From: Anodontia alba
Lineage: Eukaryota; Mollusca; Bivalvia; Lucinida; Lucinidae
DNA: 64,000 nt
NCBI GenBank assembly: GCA_964016985.1
Contig: OZ024827.1
Span: forward strand, 54,664,684 to 54,728,683
Direction: 5' to 3'
The notes beneath the pieces are model-generated. The model saw only the letters and a program-made list of their open reading frames with translations, had not been told where the DNA came from and searched no databases. Shown in pieces: positions 22,076 through 33,230 of the stretch; position 1 is the stretch's first letter, and the number at the start of each line of letters is the position of its first letter. Position numbers and translations under genes: made by a program.

Positions 22076-24912
22076 GAGCAAAAGCTCAGGGTGAGCTATT
22101 GTCATCACCCTATGTCCGTCGTCTTGCGTCGTCCATCGTCCATCGTCAACAATTAGTTTGTTAACACTCTAGAGGTCACAGTTTTGACCCAATCTTGATG
22201 AAACTTGGTCAGAATGTTTGCCTCTATGAAATCTGGGTCAGGTTGGATACTGGGTTACTTGGGGTCAAAAACTAGGTCACCAGGTCAAATCAAAGGAAAA
22301 ACTTGTTAACACTCTAGAGGTCATAGTTTTGACCCAATCTTGATGAAACTTGCTCAAAATGTTTGCCGCAATTAAATCTAGGTCAAGTTCGAAACTGGGT
22401 CACTTGGGGTCAAAAACTAGATCACCGGGCCAGATCAGCAGAAAACCTTTTTAACACTCTAGTGGTCACATTTTTGAAGCAATCATCATGAATCTTGCTC
22501 AATATGTTTGTCTTGATGATTTCTAGGTCAAGTTCGAAACTGGGTCACTTGGGATTAAAAACTAGGTCACCGGGCCAAATCAGCAGAAAACCTTGTTAAC
22601 ACTCTAGCGGTCACATTTTTGAAGCAATCATCATGAAACTTGCTCAAAATGTTTGTCTTGATAATTTCTAGGTCAAGTTCGAAACTGGGTCACTTGGAGT
22701 CAAAAACTAGGTCACCCAGACCAAATCAGCAGAAAATCTTAACACTCTAGCGGTCACATTTTTCAAGCAATCATCATGAATCTTGCTCAAAATGTTTGTC
22801 TTGATGATTTCTAGGTCAAATTCTAAACTGGATCACCTGGGGTCAAAAACTAGGTCACCGGGCCAAATCAGCAGAAAACCTGTTAACACTCTAGCGATCA
22901 CATTTTTTAAGCAATCATCATGAAACTTGCTCAAAATGTTTGTCTTGATGATTTCTAGGTCAAGTTCGAAACTGGGTCATTTGGAATCAAAAACTAGGTC
23001 ACCAGGCCAAATCAGCAGAAAACCTTGTTAACACTCTAGCGGTAACATTTTTCAAGCAATCATCATGAATCTTGCTCAAAATGTTTGTCTCGATGATTTC
23101 TAGGTCAGGTTTGAAACTGGGTCAGTTGGGGTCAAAAACTAGGTCACCAGGCCAAATCAGCAGAAAACCTTGTTAACACTCTAGCAGTCACATTTTTGAA
23201 GCAATCATCATGAAACTTGCTCAAAATGTTTGTCTTGATGATTTCTAGGTCAAGTTTGAAACTGGGTCACTTGGAGTCAAAAACTAGGTCACCAGGCCAA
23301 ATCAGCAGAAAACCTTGTTAACACTCTAGCGGTCACATCTTTCAAGCAATCATCATGAATCTTGCTCAAAATGTTTGTCTTGATGATTTCTAGGTCAGGT
23401 TCAAAACTGGGTCACTTCTGGACAAAAACTAGGTCATCAGGCCAAAGCAGCAGAAACCATTGTTAACACTCTAGCGGTCACATTTTTGAAGCAATCATCA
23501 TGAATCTTGTTCAAAATGTTTGTCTTGATGAGTTCTAGGATACATTTGAAACTGGGTCATGTGGGGTCAAAAACTAGGTCACTGGGCCAAATCAGCAGAA
23601 AACCTTGTTAACACTCTAGCGGTCACATTTTTGAAGCAATCATGAATCTGGCTCAAAATGTTTGTCTTGATGATTTCTAGGTCAAGTTCAAAACTGGAAC
23701 ACCTGGGGTCAAAAACTAGGTCACCGGGCCAAATCAGCGTAAAATCTTATCACTCTAGCAGTCACATTTTTCAAGCAATCATCATGAATCTTGCTCAAAA
23801 TGTTTGTCTTGATGAGTTCTAGGTAAAGTTCGAAACTGGGTCACTTGGAGTCAAAAACTAGGTCACTGGGCCAAATCAGCAGAAAACTCTTGAAAATCTA
23901 TTTTTCACTTCTTCTCCCGAACCGAAAGGCTTATTGACTTTAAACTAGGTAGGAAGCATCAGGGTGACCTGTAGATCAAAAACAGCTAAAATCATCGCTA
24001 TCAGAAATCCAAGATGGCCGCCATGACAGCCATCTTGAAAATCTGTTTTTCGCTTCTTCTCCTGAACTGAAAGGCCATTTGACTCGAAACTTGGTAGGAA
24101 GCATTGGGGTGACTTGTAGATCTAAAATAGCTTAAATTGTTTGGATCGGAAATCCAAGATGGCCACCATGGCGGCCATCTTGAAACTCTTTTTTTCGCTT
24201 CTTCTCCTGAACCAAAGGGCCAGTTGATTTGAAAATTGGTAGGAAGCATAGGGATGACTTGTAGATATAAAAATAGCTAAAATTGTTCCAATCGGAAATC
24301 CAAGATGGTGGCCATCTTGAACATCTATTTTTCCCTTCTTCTTCTGAACTGAAAGGCCAATTGACTCGAAACTTTGTAGGGAGCATCGGGGTGACTTGTG
24401 GATAAAAAATAACTCGAATCGTTGCGATAGGAAATCCCAAATTGCAGCCATGGCGTCCATCTTGAAAGTCTGTTTTGAACTTTTTCTCCGGAACCGAAAG
24501 GGCAATTGACTCAAAGTTCATTGGAAGTATTGAGGTGACTTGTAGATCAACAGTAGCTAAAATCATTCTGATTGGAAATCTAAGATGGCTGCCATCTTGT
24601 TTATGTTTATTATATTTCCCTGCCACTGAGCTGTTTACATGATTAAAATCATGATTCTTCAGAAACCACTTAGCTATTTACCACCAAATTTCACATTGAT
24701 CCTACTGTTGAAATGTGATTAAGAGTTTGTTCAAATGATCACGCTCCATTGACTGTCATGCCATATATATTCTTCTTCAAAATTAAGAACTGCTTAAATG
24801 ATGATCTTTTCATTAGTTGCAATGACAGGATTGGAAAAATGTTGCATAACATCTGCATATCTGCAGTCGCTATGTCACTCAGGTGAGCGACCCGTGGACC
24901 GTGGGCCTCTTG
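22076..24912 (+). mobile_element. HINE-like element with two different arrays
   Basis: The left end is TAGCTCACCTGAGC-AAAA-GCTCAGGGTGAGCTA, then CCGTCGTC words. The first array is twelve ~144-bp monomers (AACACTCTAG at 22164, 22308, 22455 and so on to 23752; CTTGCTCAAAATGTTTGTC; AAACTAGGTCACC). At about 23887 it changes abruptly into four to five ~145-bp monomers of the AAATCCAAGATGGCC type. The common 3' block (24640-24912) and the right end CTCAGGTGAGCGA...GTGGGCCTCTTG|T complete it. The switch of monomer type inside one pair of ends shows that central arrays are exchangeable. Confidence 0.8.
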
Positions 24913-24914
24913 TT

Positions 24915-26859
24915 TAGCTCATCTGAGCGCGAAGTGCTCATGGTGAGCTATTGTGGTCAGTTGTCCGTCGTGCGGCATCAACAATTCCTGTAAAAGCCTA
25001 CTCCTACACCCCTGGGCCAATTGACTCCAAACTTGCTAGGAAGCATCAGGGTGACTTGTAGATCAAAAATTGTTAAAATCATGCTGATCGGAAATCCAAG
25101 GTGGCCGCCATGGCACCCATCTTGAAAATCTATTTTTCGCTTCTACTCCTAAACCCAAAAGCCAACTTGGTAGGAAGCATTGGGGTGACTTATAGATCAA
25201 AAGTAGCTAAAATCATGCTGATCAGAAATCCAAGATGGCTGCCACGGCAACCATCTTTAAAATCTATTTTTCGCTTCTTCTCCTGAAGCGAAAGGCCAAT
25301 TGAGACCAAACTTGCTAGGAAGCATCGGGGTGACTTGTAGATCAAAAATAGCTAAAATCGTGCCGATCGGAAATCCAAGATGGCCACCATGGCAGCTATC
25401 TTGAAAATCTATTTTTCGCTTCTTCTCCTGCACCTAAAGGCCAGTTGACTCAAAACTTGGTAGGAGGCATTGGGGTGACCTATAGATCAAAAAAAGCTAA
25501 AATCAAAAATAGCTAAAATCGTGCTGATCGTAAATCCAAGGTGGCCGCCATGGTGGCCATCTTGAAAATCTATTTTTCGCTTTTCGCTTCTTCTCCTAAA
25601 CCCAAATGCCAATTGACTCCAAACTTGGTAGGAAGCATCGGGATGACTTTTAGATCAAAAAATAGCTAAAATCGTTCTGATTGGAAATCCAAGATGGCTG
25701 CCTTGGCCACCATCTTGAAAATCTATTTTTCAGTTCATCACCTGAGCCGAACGGCCAATTGACTCTAAACTTGGTAGGAAGCATCAGGGTGACTTGTAGA
25801 TCAAAAATAGCTAAAATCCTGCTGATCGGAAGTCCAAGATGTCCACTATTTTTTTCGCTTCTTCTCCTAAACCCAAAAGCCAATTGACTTGAAATTTGGT
25901 AGGAAGCATCGGGGTGATTTATAGATAAAAAAATGACTAAAATCATTTCGATTGGAAATCCAAGATGGCCGCCATGACAGCCATCTTAAAAATCTATTTT
26001 TCGCTTCTTCTCCTGAACTGAAAGGCCATCAGACTGGAAACTTGGTAGGAAGCATTGGGGTGACCTGTAGATCTAAAATAGCTTTAATTGTTTGGATCGG
26101 AAATCCAAGATGGCCCATGGCGGCCATCTTGAAACTCTTTTTTTCGCTTATTTTCCTGAACCAGAGGGCCAGTTGATTTGAAAATTGGTAGGAAGCATCG
26201 GGATGACTTATAGATATAAAAATAGCTAAAATCGTTCCAATCAGAAATCCAAGATGGGGGCCAACTTGAAAGTCTGTTTTCCTTCTTCTTCTGAACTGAA
26301 AGGCCAGTTGACTCGAAACTTGGTAGGAAGCATCAGGGTGACTTGTAGATAAAAAAATAGCTCAAATCGTTGCGATAGGAAATCCCAAATTGCGGCCATG
26401 GTGGCCATCTTGAAAATCTGTTTTGAACTTTTTCTCCGGAACCGAAAGGGCAATTGACTCAAAGTTCATTGGAAGTATCGAGGTGACTTGTAGATCAACA
26501 GTAGCTAAAATCATTCTGATTGGAAATCCAAGACGGCTGCCATCTTGTTTATGTTTATTATATTTCCCTGCCACTGAGCTGTTTACATGTATAAAATCAT
26601 GATTCTTCAGAAACCACTTAGCCATTTGCCACCAAATTTCATATTGATCCTACTGTTGAAATGTGATTGAGAGTTTGTTTAAATGATCACACTCCATTGA
26701 CTGTCATGCCATATATATTCTTCTTCAAAATTAAGAACTGCTTAAATGATGATCTTTTCATTAGTTGCTATAACAGGATTGGAAAAATATTGCATAACAT
26801 CTGCATATCTGCAGTGGCTGTGTCACTCAGCTGAGTGACCCGTGGCCTGTGGCCTCTTG
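24915..26859 (+). mobile_element. HINE-like element, AAGATGGCC monomers
   Basis: It starts two or three bases after the previous element ends, with TAGCTCATCTGAGCGCGAAGTGCTC (20-base core hairpin) and GTCCGTCGTG. About ten monomers follow, each with TTTTTCGCTTCTTCTCCTGAA, AACTTGGTAGGAAGCAT, GGTGACTTGTAGATC and a CAAGATGGC-type core. The common 3' block (26545-26859) ends TGTGGCCTCTTG|T. The subterminal repeat is slightly decayed (CTCAGCTGAGTGA). Its 3' end directly abuts the recombinase-element relic at 26860. Confidence 0.75.
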
Positions 26860-27342
26860 TATGAATCAGACTTCACAACTACCCATGACATGAAACTTTA
26901 TATAGATGCATCTTTGGTGGGTTTTGCAGCAGTAGTTGGTTCACAGTGGTTTTATTCAAAATGGCCAGAGCAACTTTCTTCAGTATCTGAAGGTGATCTG
27001 TCTATGGCCTTTCGTGAGCTATATCCTATAGTTGCTGCTGTGGTCATCTGGGGGAAGTGCTGGGTCAAAAGACGTATCCTGTTCATGTGTGACAATTTAT
27101 CAGCTGTGTTTATAATACAGAAAGGATGCTCAAAGTGCTTAGCCATCATGAAATTAATGCGTACACTTACATGCACAGCAGCTGTCAATAACTTACGTTT
27201 TTCATCCAAGCATCTACGAACTCGTACGAATGTGGCAGCTGACAGTTTATCCCATTTGTTTGCAGAAATTTCGTATGGTTGCTCCTCATGCAGATCTACA
27301 CACACATATGTGCCCAAAGCCAGAGGCCTATTATGGGACTAG
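26860..27342 (+). pseudogene. RNase H domain relic of a DIRS-like retroelement
   Basis: An open frame of about 160 codons reads DMKLYIDASLVGFAAVVGSQ at its start, then RELYPIVAAVVIWGKCW, LFMCDNLSAVFIIQKG and NVAADSLSHL. The D in YIDAS, E in RELYP, D in CDN and D in AADSLSHL match the four acidic positions of retroelement RNase H. This order and wording resemble the RT-RNase H part of DIRS/Ngaro-type elements. The reverse transcriptase that should precede it is cut off by the element ending at 26859. It lies in an intron of UBA2, in the same orientation. It is a 5'-truncated remnant. Confidence 0.65.
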
Positions 27343-27489
27343 ATAATCTAAATAATACAATGACCTTTGTGGGACTATGCAGTGAGTGCTTAAACATTAA
27401 AAACATGAAACAGCTCTACGGGCCTTTACGATGTTTCTGTTAATAAATAATCTTGCTTCCAGAGTTTACCTATTACCTGAAGTTTGAGA

Positions 27490-28131
27490 GGAGACATTTC
27501 TTCTGTTTTTGTCCATTGTTTTAAGACCTGTTTTTGTCCATTGTTTTAAGACTTTGTGCCTGAGACATTCTACAGTTAAGTTGTACATGTGTGGAATACG
27601 TTTCATGTATCTGAAGGCAGGTATACCCTGTCTGTTGCTTGGAGGTGGCAGTTCCTGTGTGCGTATTTATACCCTATTGAATGCAAAAAAAAAAAAATTC
27701 AAGGACAGAGCAAATGTCCCAGACATCCAATTACTAGGGCTATTTCGAGACAGATGTGTGGGATTTTAAAAGCTGGCTATATCTCTTATTACAGGCTTTC
27801 TTTGGATTTCTAAGATGTGGGGAGTTTAACACTGAGCAGCAATACTTCGATCCTCACAGTAACTTATGTCTGAGTGATTTAACACTGAGCAGCAATACTT
27901 CGATCCTCACAGTAACTTATGTCTGAGTGATTTAACACTGAGCAGCAGTACTTCGATCCTCACAGTAACTTATGTCTGAGTGACTTAACTTTTTCTGATG
28001 GTCATGTTGATTTATTTTTAAAGTCATTCAAAACAGACCCATTCAGACAAGGAATAATCATACCACTTTTTAAGCTAGAGACCAGTTTGGATTTATATCC
28101 TTATGCTTTGCTAAAAAAATATCTACTCTTC
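27490..28131 (+). pseudogene. tyrosine recombinase relic of the same DIRS-like element
   Basis: Fragments in order: LRHSTVKLYMCGIRFMYLKA (27556-27615), SKCPRHPITRAI after a frameshift in the A-run near 27687-27698, GFLRCGEFNTEQQYFDPH (R of LRCGE is the box I catalytic Arg), then LTFSDGHVDLFLKSFKTDPF and LYPYALLKKYL. A 53-bp segment is present three times (27833-27984) and disrupts the frame. The C-terminal H-x-x-R and Tyr residues are lacking; the sequence ends where a HINE right end starts at about 28132. Together with 26860-27342 this gives RNase H followed by recombinase, the DIRS order. Confidence 0.6.
27833..27984 (+). repeat. 53-bp direct triplication inside the recombinase relic
   Basis: The unit starts GATTTAACACTGAGCAGCA and ends CTTATGTCTGAGT; three copies are near-identical, with a single A/G difference in the third (AGCAGCAGTAC). 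Because 53 is not a multiple of three, the extra 106 bp shift the frame. High identity among copies suggests a recent slippage or patch duplication relative to the age of the relic. Confidence 0.9.
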
Positions 28132-28246
28132 AACATAAAATTTATACAAAAATCCTAAAGCTGTGAACTTGGCTGAAACTTCAATAGTAAGTATGCAAAT
28201 CTGTTTGCTCAGATGAGCGATATAGGACCATCATGGTCCTCCTATA
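28132..28246 (+). mobile_element. solo right end of a HINE-like element
   Basis: This matches the right end of the family at 41798-42871: TTATACAAAAATCCTAAAGC, GTGAACTTGGCTGAAACTTC, GTTTGCTCAGATGAGCGATA, then the perfect stem GGACCAT/ATGGTCC. The terminal TCTTG has become TCCTA. No array or left end accompanies it. Positions 28247-28404 hold nothing recognised. Confidence 0.6.
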
Positions 28247-28404
28247 CCTGTATAGTAAAGTGGCTAGCAAGGTCTGCCATTATGTTGTGGTAACAGAGAT
28301 TTACAGACCTGTGCATACACAAAGTAGGCTTCTCTTTCTGTGAAGAATTGAATATATAATTGTACAGAGCATGAAGTTTTTTGTCTTCCAGAGTTAATTA
28401 TTAT

Positions 28405-29754
28405 TAGCTCACCTGAGCAGGACGTGCTTATGGTGAGCTATTGTGGTCAATCAATGTCCGTCATCCGTCGTCCATTGTGCGGCATCAACAATTGATTTAG
28501 AAGGCTACTCCTCCTACACCCCTGGGCCAATTGACTCAATACTTGGTAGGAAGCATTGGGGTGACTTGTAGATCAAAAATAGGTAAAATTGTTCCGATCG
28601 GAAATCCAAGATGGCCGCCATCTTGAAAATCAATTTTTCACTTCTTCTCCTGAACCGAAAGGGCAAATGACTTGAAACTTGGTAGAAAGCATCAGGATGA
28701 CTTGTAGATCAAAAATAGCTAAAATCGTGCAGATTGGAAATCCAAGATGGCTGCCATCTTGAAAATCCCTTTTTTGCTTCTCCTAAACCCAAAAGCCAAT
28801 TGACTCCAAACTTGGTACGAAGCATTGGGGTGACTTATAGATCAAAAATAGCTAAAATCATTCCGATTGAAAATCCAAGATGGCCGCCATGGCGGCCATC
28901 TTGAAAATTGATTTTTCGCTTCTCCTCCTGAACCGAGAGGCTTATTGACTTTAAACTAGGTAGGAAGCATCGGGGTGACTTGTAGATCAAAAATAGCTAA
29001 AATCGTGCCAATCATAAATCCAAGATGGTGGCCATGGCGGCAATCTTGAAAATCTGGTTTTTGCTTCTTCTTCTGAGCTGAAAGGCCAATTGACTCGAAA
29101 CTTGGTAGAAAGCATTGTGATGATTTGTAGATCAAAAATAGCTAAAATCGTCACGATCGGAAATACAAAATGGCTGTCTTGGCGGCCGTCTTGAAAATCT
29201 ATTTTTCGCTTCTCCTAAACTGAAAAAGCCAATTGACTCGAAACTTGGTAGGAAGCATCGGGTTGACTTATAGGTCAAAAATAGCTAAAATCTTTCTGAT
29301 CAGAAATCCAAGATATCTTCCATGGTGGCCATCTTGAAAGGCTATTTTTTGCATCTTCTCCTGAATCGAAAGGCTTATTGACTTTAAACTTGATAGGAAG
29401 CATCGCTGTGACTTTTAGATCAGAAATAGCTAAAGTCGTCCCTATTGGAAATCCAAGATGGCTTCCAAGATGGCTGTTTTATATATACTTATATAGGGAA
29501 AACCTTTAAAAGTCTTTTTGTCTGAAACCAGAAGGCCTTGGCCTTTGATATTTGGTTACATAGCTTCATCTAGTTCACATGCCTATTCAACAATAAGCCA
29601 CCATGCGATCATGCTTCTGTCCTGTCATCCGAAAACATTCTTTTGAACAAATTTTAAACGTACATAGTCCTATGAAGAGAAATCATAGTCTTTTAGAATA
29701 TACTAGAGACAATGACACTCAGGTGAGCGAATTAGGGCCCTCTGGGCCCTCTTG
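28405..29754 (+). mobile_element. HINE-like element, AAGATGGCC monomers
   Basis: The left end is TAGCTCACCTGAGCAGGACG hairpin followed by TCCGTCATCCGTCGTCC. About seven ~145-bp monomers follow. One, at 28876-28903, has a perfect 28-bp palindrome made of two CAAGATGGCCGCC motifs facing each other. The right end is CTCAGGTGAGCGA, a GGGCCC-TCT-GGGCCC stem-loop and TCTTG followed by T. The 3' block differs from that of the neighbouring elements (29480-29700). Confidence 0.75.
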
Positions 29755-30500
29755 TTTGAACAAATTCCATCAGGTATTAATTGAGATATTCTAAAAAAAT
29801 CCTACCTCATGCGGAGCTAAAAATAGTAACAAACTCCGTGCACTTAGTCATTTGGTCACATGGATTCCCCACACTGTTATGGCCATATACCAGAATTGCT
29901 AAAATAGTTCCACTCGGCTGAACAAAATGGCCACCAGAGCTAAAAATAAAAAAACCTTTAAACAACATCTCCTCCTTGGCCAGTGGCCTGAATTCAAAAT
30001 GATGTCACAGAAACGTTCCTCTTATCCCCCTTTACCAAAATTGCCAAAATGGTTCTGTTCTGCTGAACAAAATGGCCATTTTGGTCACCAGAGCTAAAAA
30101 TTGAAAAACCTTTAAACGACATCTCCTTGGCCAGTGGCCAGATTTCAAAATAATTTCACATCAATGTTACTCTTGTGCCCCTTTACCAAAATTGTTAAAA
30201 TGGTTCTGCTCTGCTGAACAAAATGGTTGCCAGAGCTAAAAATAGAAGAAAAAAAAAACCTTTAAAGGACAGGATAAGTAGATGACCAAATTAACTTCTA
30301 AAAAAAATCAGAATTTTTTTTTTACTTCTGGCCCTTTGAAAATTTCAGCATTTTAACCTTGTAAGCAAGATATCTCAAAAACTGTTTAAGCCATTGCCTT
30401 GAAACTTGACAGGCTGATAGGGAATGATGAGTACCTGTAAATGACCTGATTAACTTACAACAGTTAACTCAGATGAGCGTTGTGGCCCATGGGCCTCTTG
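29755..30500 (+). mobile_element. HINE-like element, right part only
   Basis: Three units of AGAGCTAAAAATA...AAACCTTTAAACGACATCTCC (~165 bp), the same as 19480-19960 of the element ending at 20062, lead to CTCAGATGAGCG, a GGCCCATGGGCC stem and TCTTG followed by T. No left hairpin or GTCC tract is present, so it is 5'-truncated or a product of unequal exchange at the junction with 29754. Confidence 0.55.
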
Positions 30501-31100
30501 TTTTTTTTGGGGTTTTTTTTTCTGAATAGGATCTTAACTGAATATGAGTTGTGAAGACAAGGCACAACAAATATGTAAAGCCTTTCTCATGTAACTGAAT
30601 CAAAAAGTATATGTAGATAATATATGAAATTTAAAGATGGAGATTGGTTGTTATTTGATTCTTTTCTAGTACATGTACTTACAGGGACTGTTGAATGAAT
30701 TCCAGTTAAAAAAAAGTAATGTTTTTGAAGTGTTCTTCATAATTATGTGACAGTAATGTTATCTACATTACCCAAACCAAAGAGAAAATTGAAACAATAT
30801 GTTATTGCTTAAGACTTTAGGTGCATACTAAGCACCGCTGGTAATATTTGAAAATGCCTTTTCTGCAGGAAGTTAAGGGTAAATGAAACAATATAAAATC
30901 CCCATTCAGAACCATTTTCCCAGCCTACACTCAGAGACAATCGACCCACCAGTGCTGTCAGTGCTTGGATATTTTATGTAATTTGGAGGATTGTCTTCTT
31001 AGAATGTATCCAATTATCACCTGGGTTTGAGCAAACTATAAGAATTACTGCATGAGAAAAAGTTGCTTTATTGTTTCTTACTGATTTCTGTCATTTGCAG
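30501..31100. other. intron sequence before the second UBA2 exon
   Basis: After a T/G-rich tract (30501-30525) the sequence looks single-copy and A+T-rich. I see no repeat ends or coding signal. The last 45 bases carry a pyrimidine-rich run (TTTATTGTTTCTTACTGATTT) and end in TTTGCAG, a standard acceptor for the exon at 31101. Confidence 0.5.
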
Positions 31101-31194
31101 GATGATGATCCAGCAATGGACTTTGTCACATGTGCTGCTAACATGCGCGCTCATATTTATGGAATAGTAACAAAAACAAGATTTGATATCAAAT
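31101..31194 (+). CDS. UBA2: UBA2 (SUMO-activating enzyme subunit 2), internal exon
   Basis: The 94-nt exon reads DDDPAMDFVTCAANMRAHIY, then GIVTKTRFDIK plus one base of the next codon. It continues directly from WDK of the previous exon and corresponds to the highly conserved D-D-x-x-A-M-D-F-V-T-x-A-A-N-x-R block of animal UBA2, which re-enters the adenylation fold after the catalytic-Cys domain. Splice sites are strong: TTTGCAG before 31101 and T|GTAAGT at 31194/31195. The first phase is 0 and the last is 1, fitting the 2-nt start of the next exon. The coding sequence is intact. Confidence 0.95.
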
Positions 31195-31850
31195 GTAAGT
31201 AACACATTGAGCTGCTACTAGTCTTTTCTTCCTAACAAATAAGCTGGTTTCTGACTGTTGGTATAGCACGCCTACCAAAGGAAAGGATGCGTAACCATCG
31301 GTTAAGAATGTGAACCATTTAGAGCGACATCGGTTAGGCATTCGATGACTCGAAAAAGGTAAACAAACTTTGCATCGTCTGTGTTTCATGAGCGATATAA
31401 ATGTTTTGAGGAAATTATTTAAAAAACGGGGAATTACATTCAACAAGACATTGATACTGGCATCTGTGGAGTAAATCTCAGACCACCTACTTCACACATA
31501 TTGGCTGAAGGTGTACCGAAAGCCATAGAAAACGTGGAAATTTGTGGTGTTTATTGTCCGTTACTTAATTTTGCGTTTTGCTAGAAGTCCAGCATATCAC
31601 CACTCACACACGATAGACACATATGATTTTTTTTGTGTTATGGATATTTTGGTTGTCAATTTTATTTATGCAGCATTGTCATGAAATCGCCACGGGAAGG
31701 GTCGAAAAGGGTGGTTACGCATTAGAGCTGTAAGTTTTGTTTTTATTTATTTAGATCAAATGCATAACCCCATTTTTGACCCTTCCCATGTTCTGGTTGC
31801 ACCCAGAATGAACCCTCTTTAAACAATTTTAAACAGGCTGAAGTGGACAT
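31195..31850. other. intron sequence after the second UBA2 exon
   Basis: No element ends, arrays or coding signals are recognised here. The reverse-strand open frame at 31189-31446 overlaps the exon edge and has no recognisable domain. Confidence 0.4.
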
Positions 31851-32570
31851 TTTTCAGGTATTTAGATAGAGACACACTTTTTTGTCCAATGTCCGAAGTG
31901 TCCAAGTATCCAGCTTGGGATATATTGTGGGTTGCACCACTCTGACATGTAGGCTTGGACAAATCTTATAAATACATCACCTTTAATCCTGTCCCAGGTG
32001 CACATCATTAGGTTAAATGTTCGCCTCAGTGAGTCCATGTGCAGAACCCATAACTCAACCATGCCGACACAAGGTCAAGGTCACAGTTCAAGGTCACGGT
32101 TTGAGCCTTGAATTTCGTGTCCCCCGCCACGAAGCAAATAGGGCATTATAGAAATGGCCTTCATCTGTCCGTCTGTCCATCTGTCTGTCTGTCTGTCTGT
32201 CTGTCCTTCCATGACACTTTCTTGTCTGCTCCATATCTCCTGAACCCTTTGAAAGATTTTCATTAAACTTTGGTCAAATGTTTGTCTCAGTGAGTCGATG
32301 TGCAGAACCCATAAGTCAACCATGCCAACTCAAAGTCAAGGTCACAGGTCAAGGTCATGGGTTTGAGCCTTGAATTTTATGTCCGCTCCATATCTCCTGG
32401 AAGGATTTTCTTTAAACTTTGGTCATATGTTTGCCTCAGTGAGATGATGTGCAGAACCCATAACTCGTCTATGCTGACTCAAGGTCAAGGTCACAGTTGA
32501 AGGCCACCAGTTTGAGCCTTGAATTTTGAGGCCGCTCCATTGTCATTCTGCGGTGGGGGATATAGCTGTC
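31851..32570 (+). repeat. tandem-repeat element with GTCTGTC tract
   Basis: Four monomers of about 150-200 bp carry GCAGAACCCATAA-TC, CAAGGTCAAGGTCACAG and GTTTGAGCCTTGAATTT. At 32119 a CCCCCGCCACGAAG hairpin-like segment and CTGTCTGTCTGTCTGTC tract (32168-32205) look like the left end of a tandem element lying inside a pre-existing array of the same monomers. The right edge is indistinct near 32570. Confidence 0.55.
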
Positions 32571-32623
32571 CTTCAGACTGCCTTGTCATGATTGAAATTC
32601 CTATTTTTGCCCTACTTTTTATA

Positions 32624-33220
32624 CCCCGCCACACAATAGTGGTGGGGTATTATGGTTTCACGTTGGACATCCGTGTGTCTGTTCGTCCGTCCGTCAGTCG
32701 TATGTGTGTCCGTCCATCCATTTTTCGTTTCCAGATGATAATTGGAGTAAATATCAATGGAATTTCACCAAACTTGGTATGTGCATTGATATTGTGGAGA
32801 TCTGTTTGGGATTGCTAATGGGTAAATTTCGTCAATTTTTTACGGAGTTATCTGCCCGAGGCACGCCGTAAAACCTCAACACAAACAAACAAACGCCCAT
32901 ATTTTCGTTTCGGGATGATAACTTGAGTAAACAGCAATGGATTTTCACCAAACTTGGTATGTATGTTGATATTGTCGAGATCTGGTTTGGGATAGCTAAT
33001 GGGCAAATTTCGCCAAATTTTGACGGTGTTATCTGCCCGAGACGCCCATTTTTTCATTTTCCGAACGATAATTTGAGTAAATGTCAAGGGATTTTAAGCA
33101 AACTTGGTACATGCATTGATATGAAGGAGATCTGGTTTTGGATTGCTTATGAGCAAATTTCGTCAATGTTTGACAGAGTTATCTGCCTGCGACACGATAA
33201 TGGCTGGGTATTATACTTTA
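32624..33220 (+). mobile_element. tandem-repeat element, CCCCGCCAC hairpin, ~130-bp units
   Basis: The left end is the hairpin CCCCGCCAC-loop-GTGGTGGGG followed by TCGTCCGTCCGTC. Three monomers follow (TTTCACCAAACTTGGTATGT, GTTATCTGCCCGAG). A 30-base SINE tail (CGTAAAACCTCAACACAAAC, near 32867-32893) is inserted in the first monomer. The end reads ATGGCTGGGTATTATAC near 33200-33216. Confidence 0.6.
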
Positions 33221-33230
33221 ACATTTTTAT

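Noticed and set aside
9146..24000. Regularly spaced repeats that could suggest a CRISPR array
   Set aside because: Units are contiguous 118-400-bp tandem monomers without unique spacers, and the DNA is clearly eukaryotic.
24122..26625. Frames of 60-164 codons on the minus strand (words such as QDGRHGGHLGF)
   Set aside because: They are translations of the AAGATGGCC monomers; the same wording appears wherever the array occurs (25650, 54180-55338).
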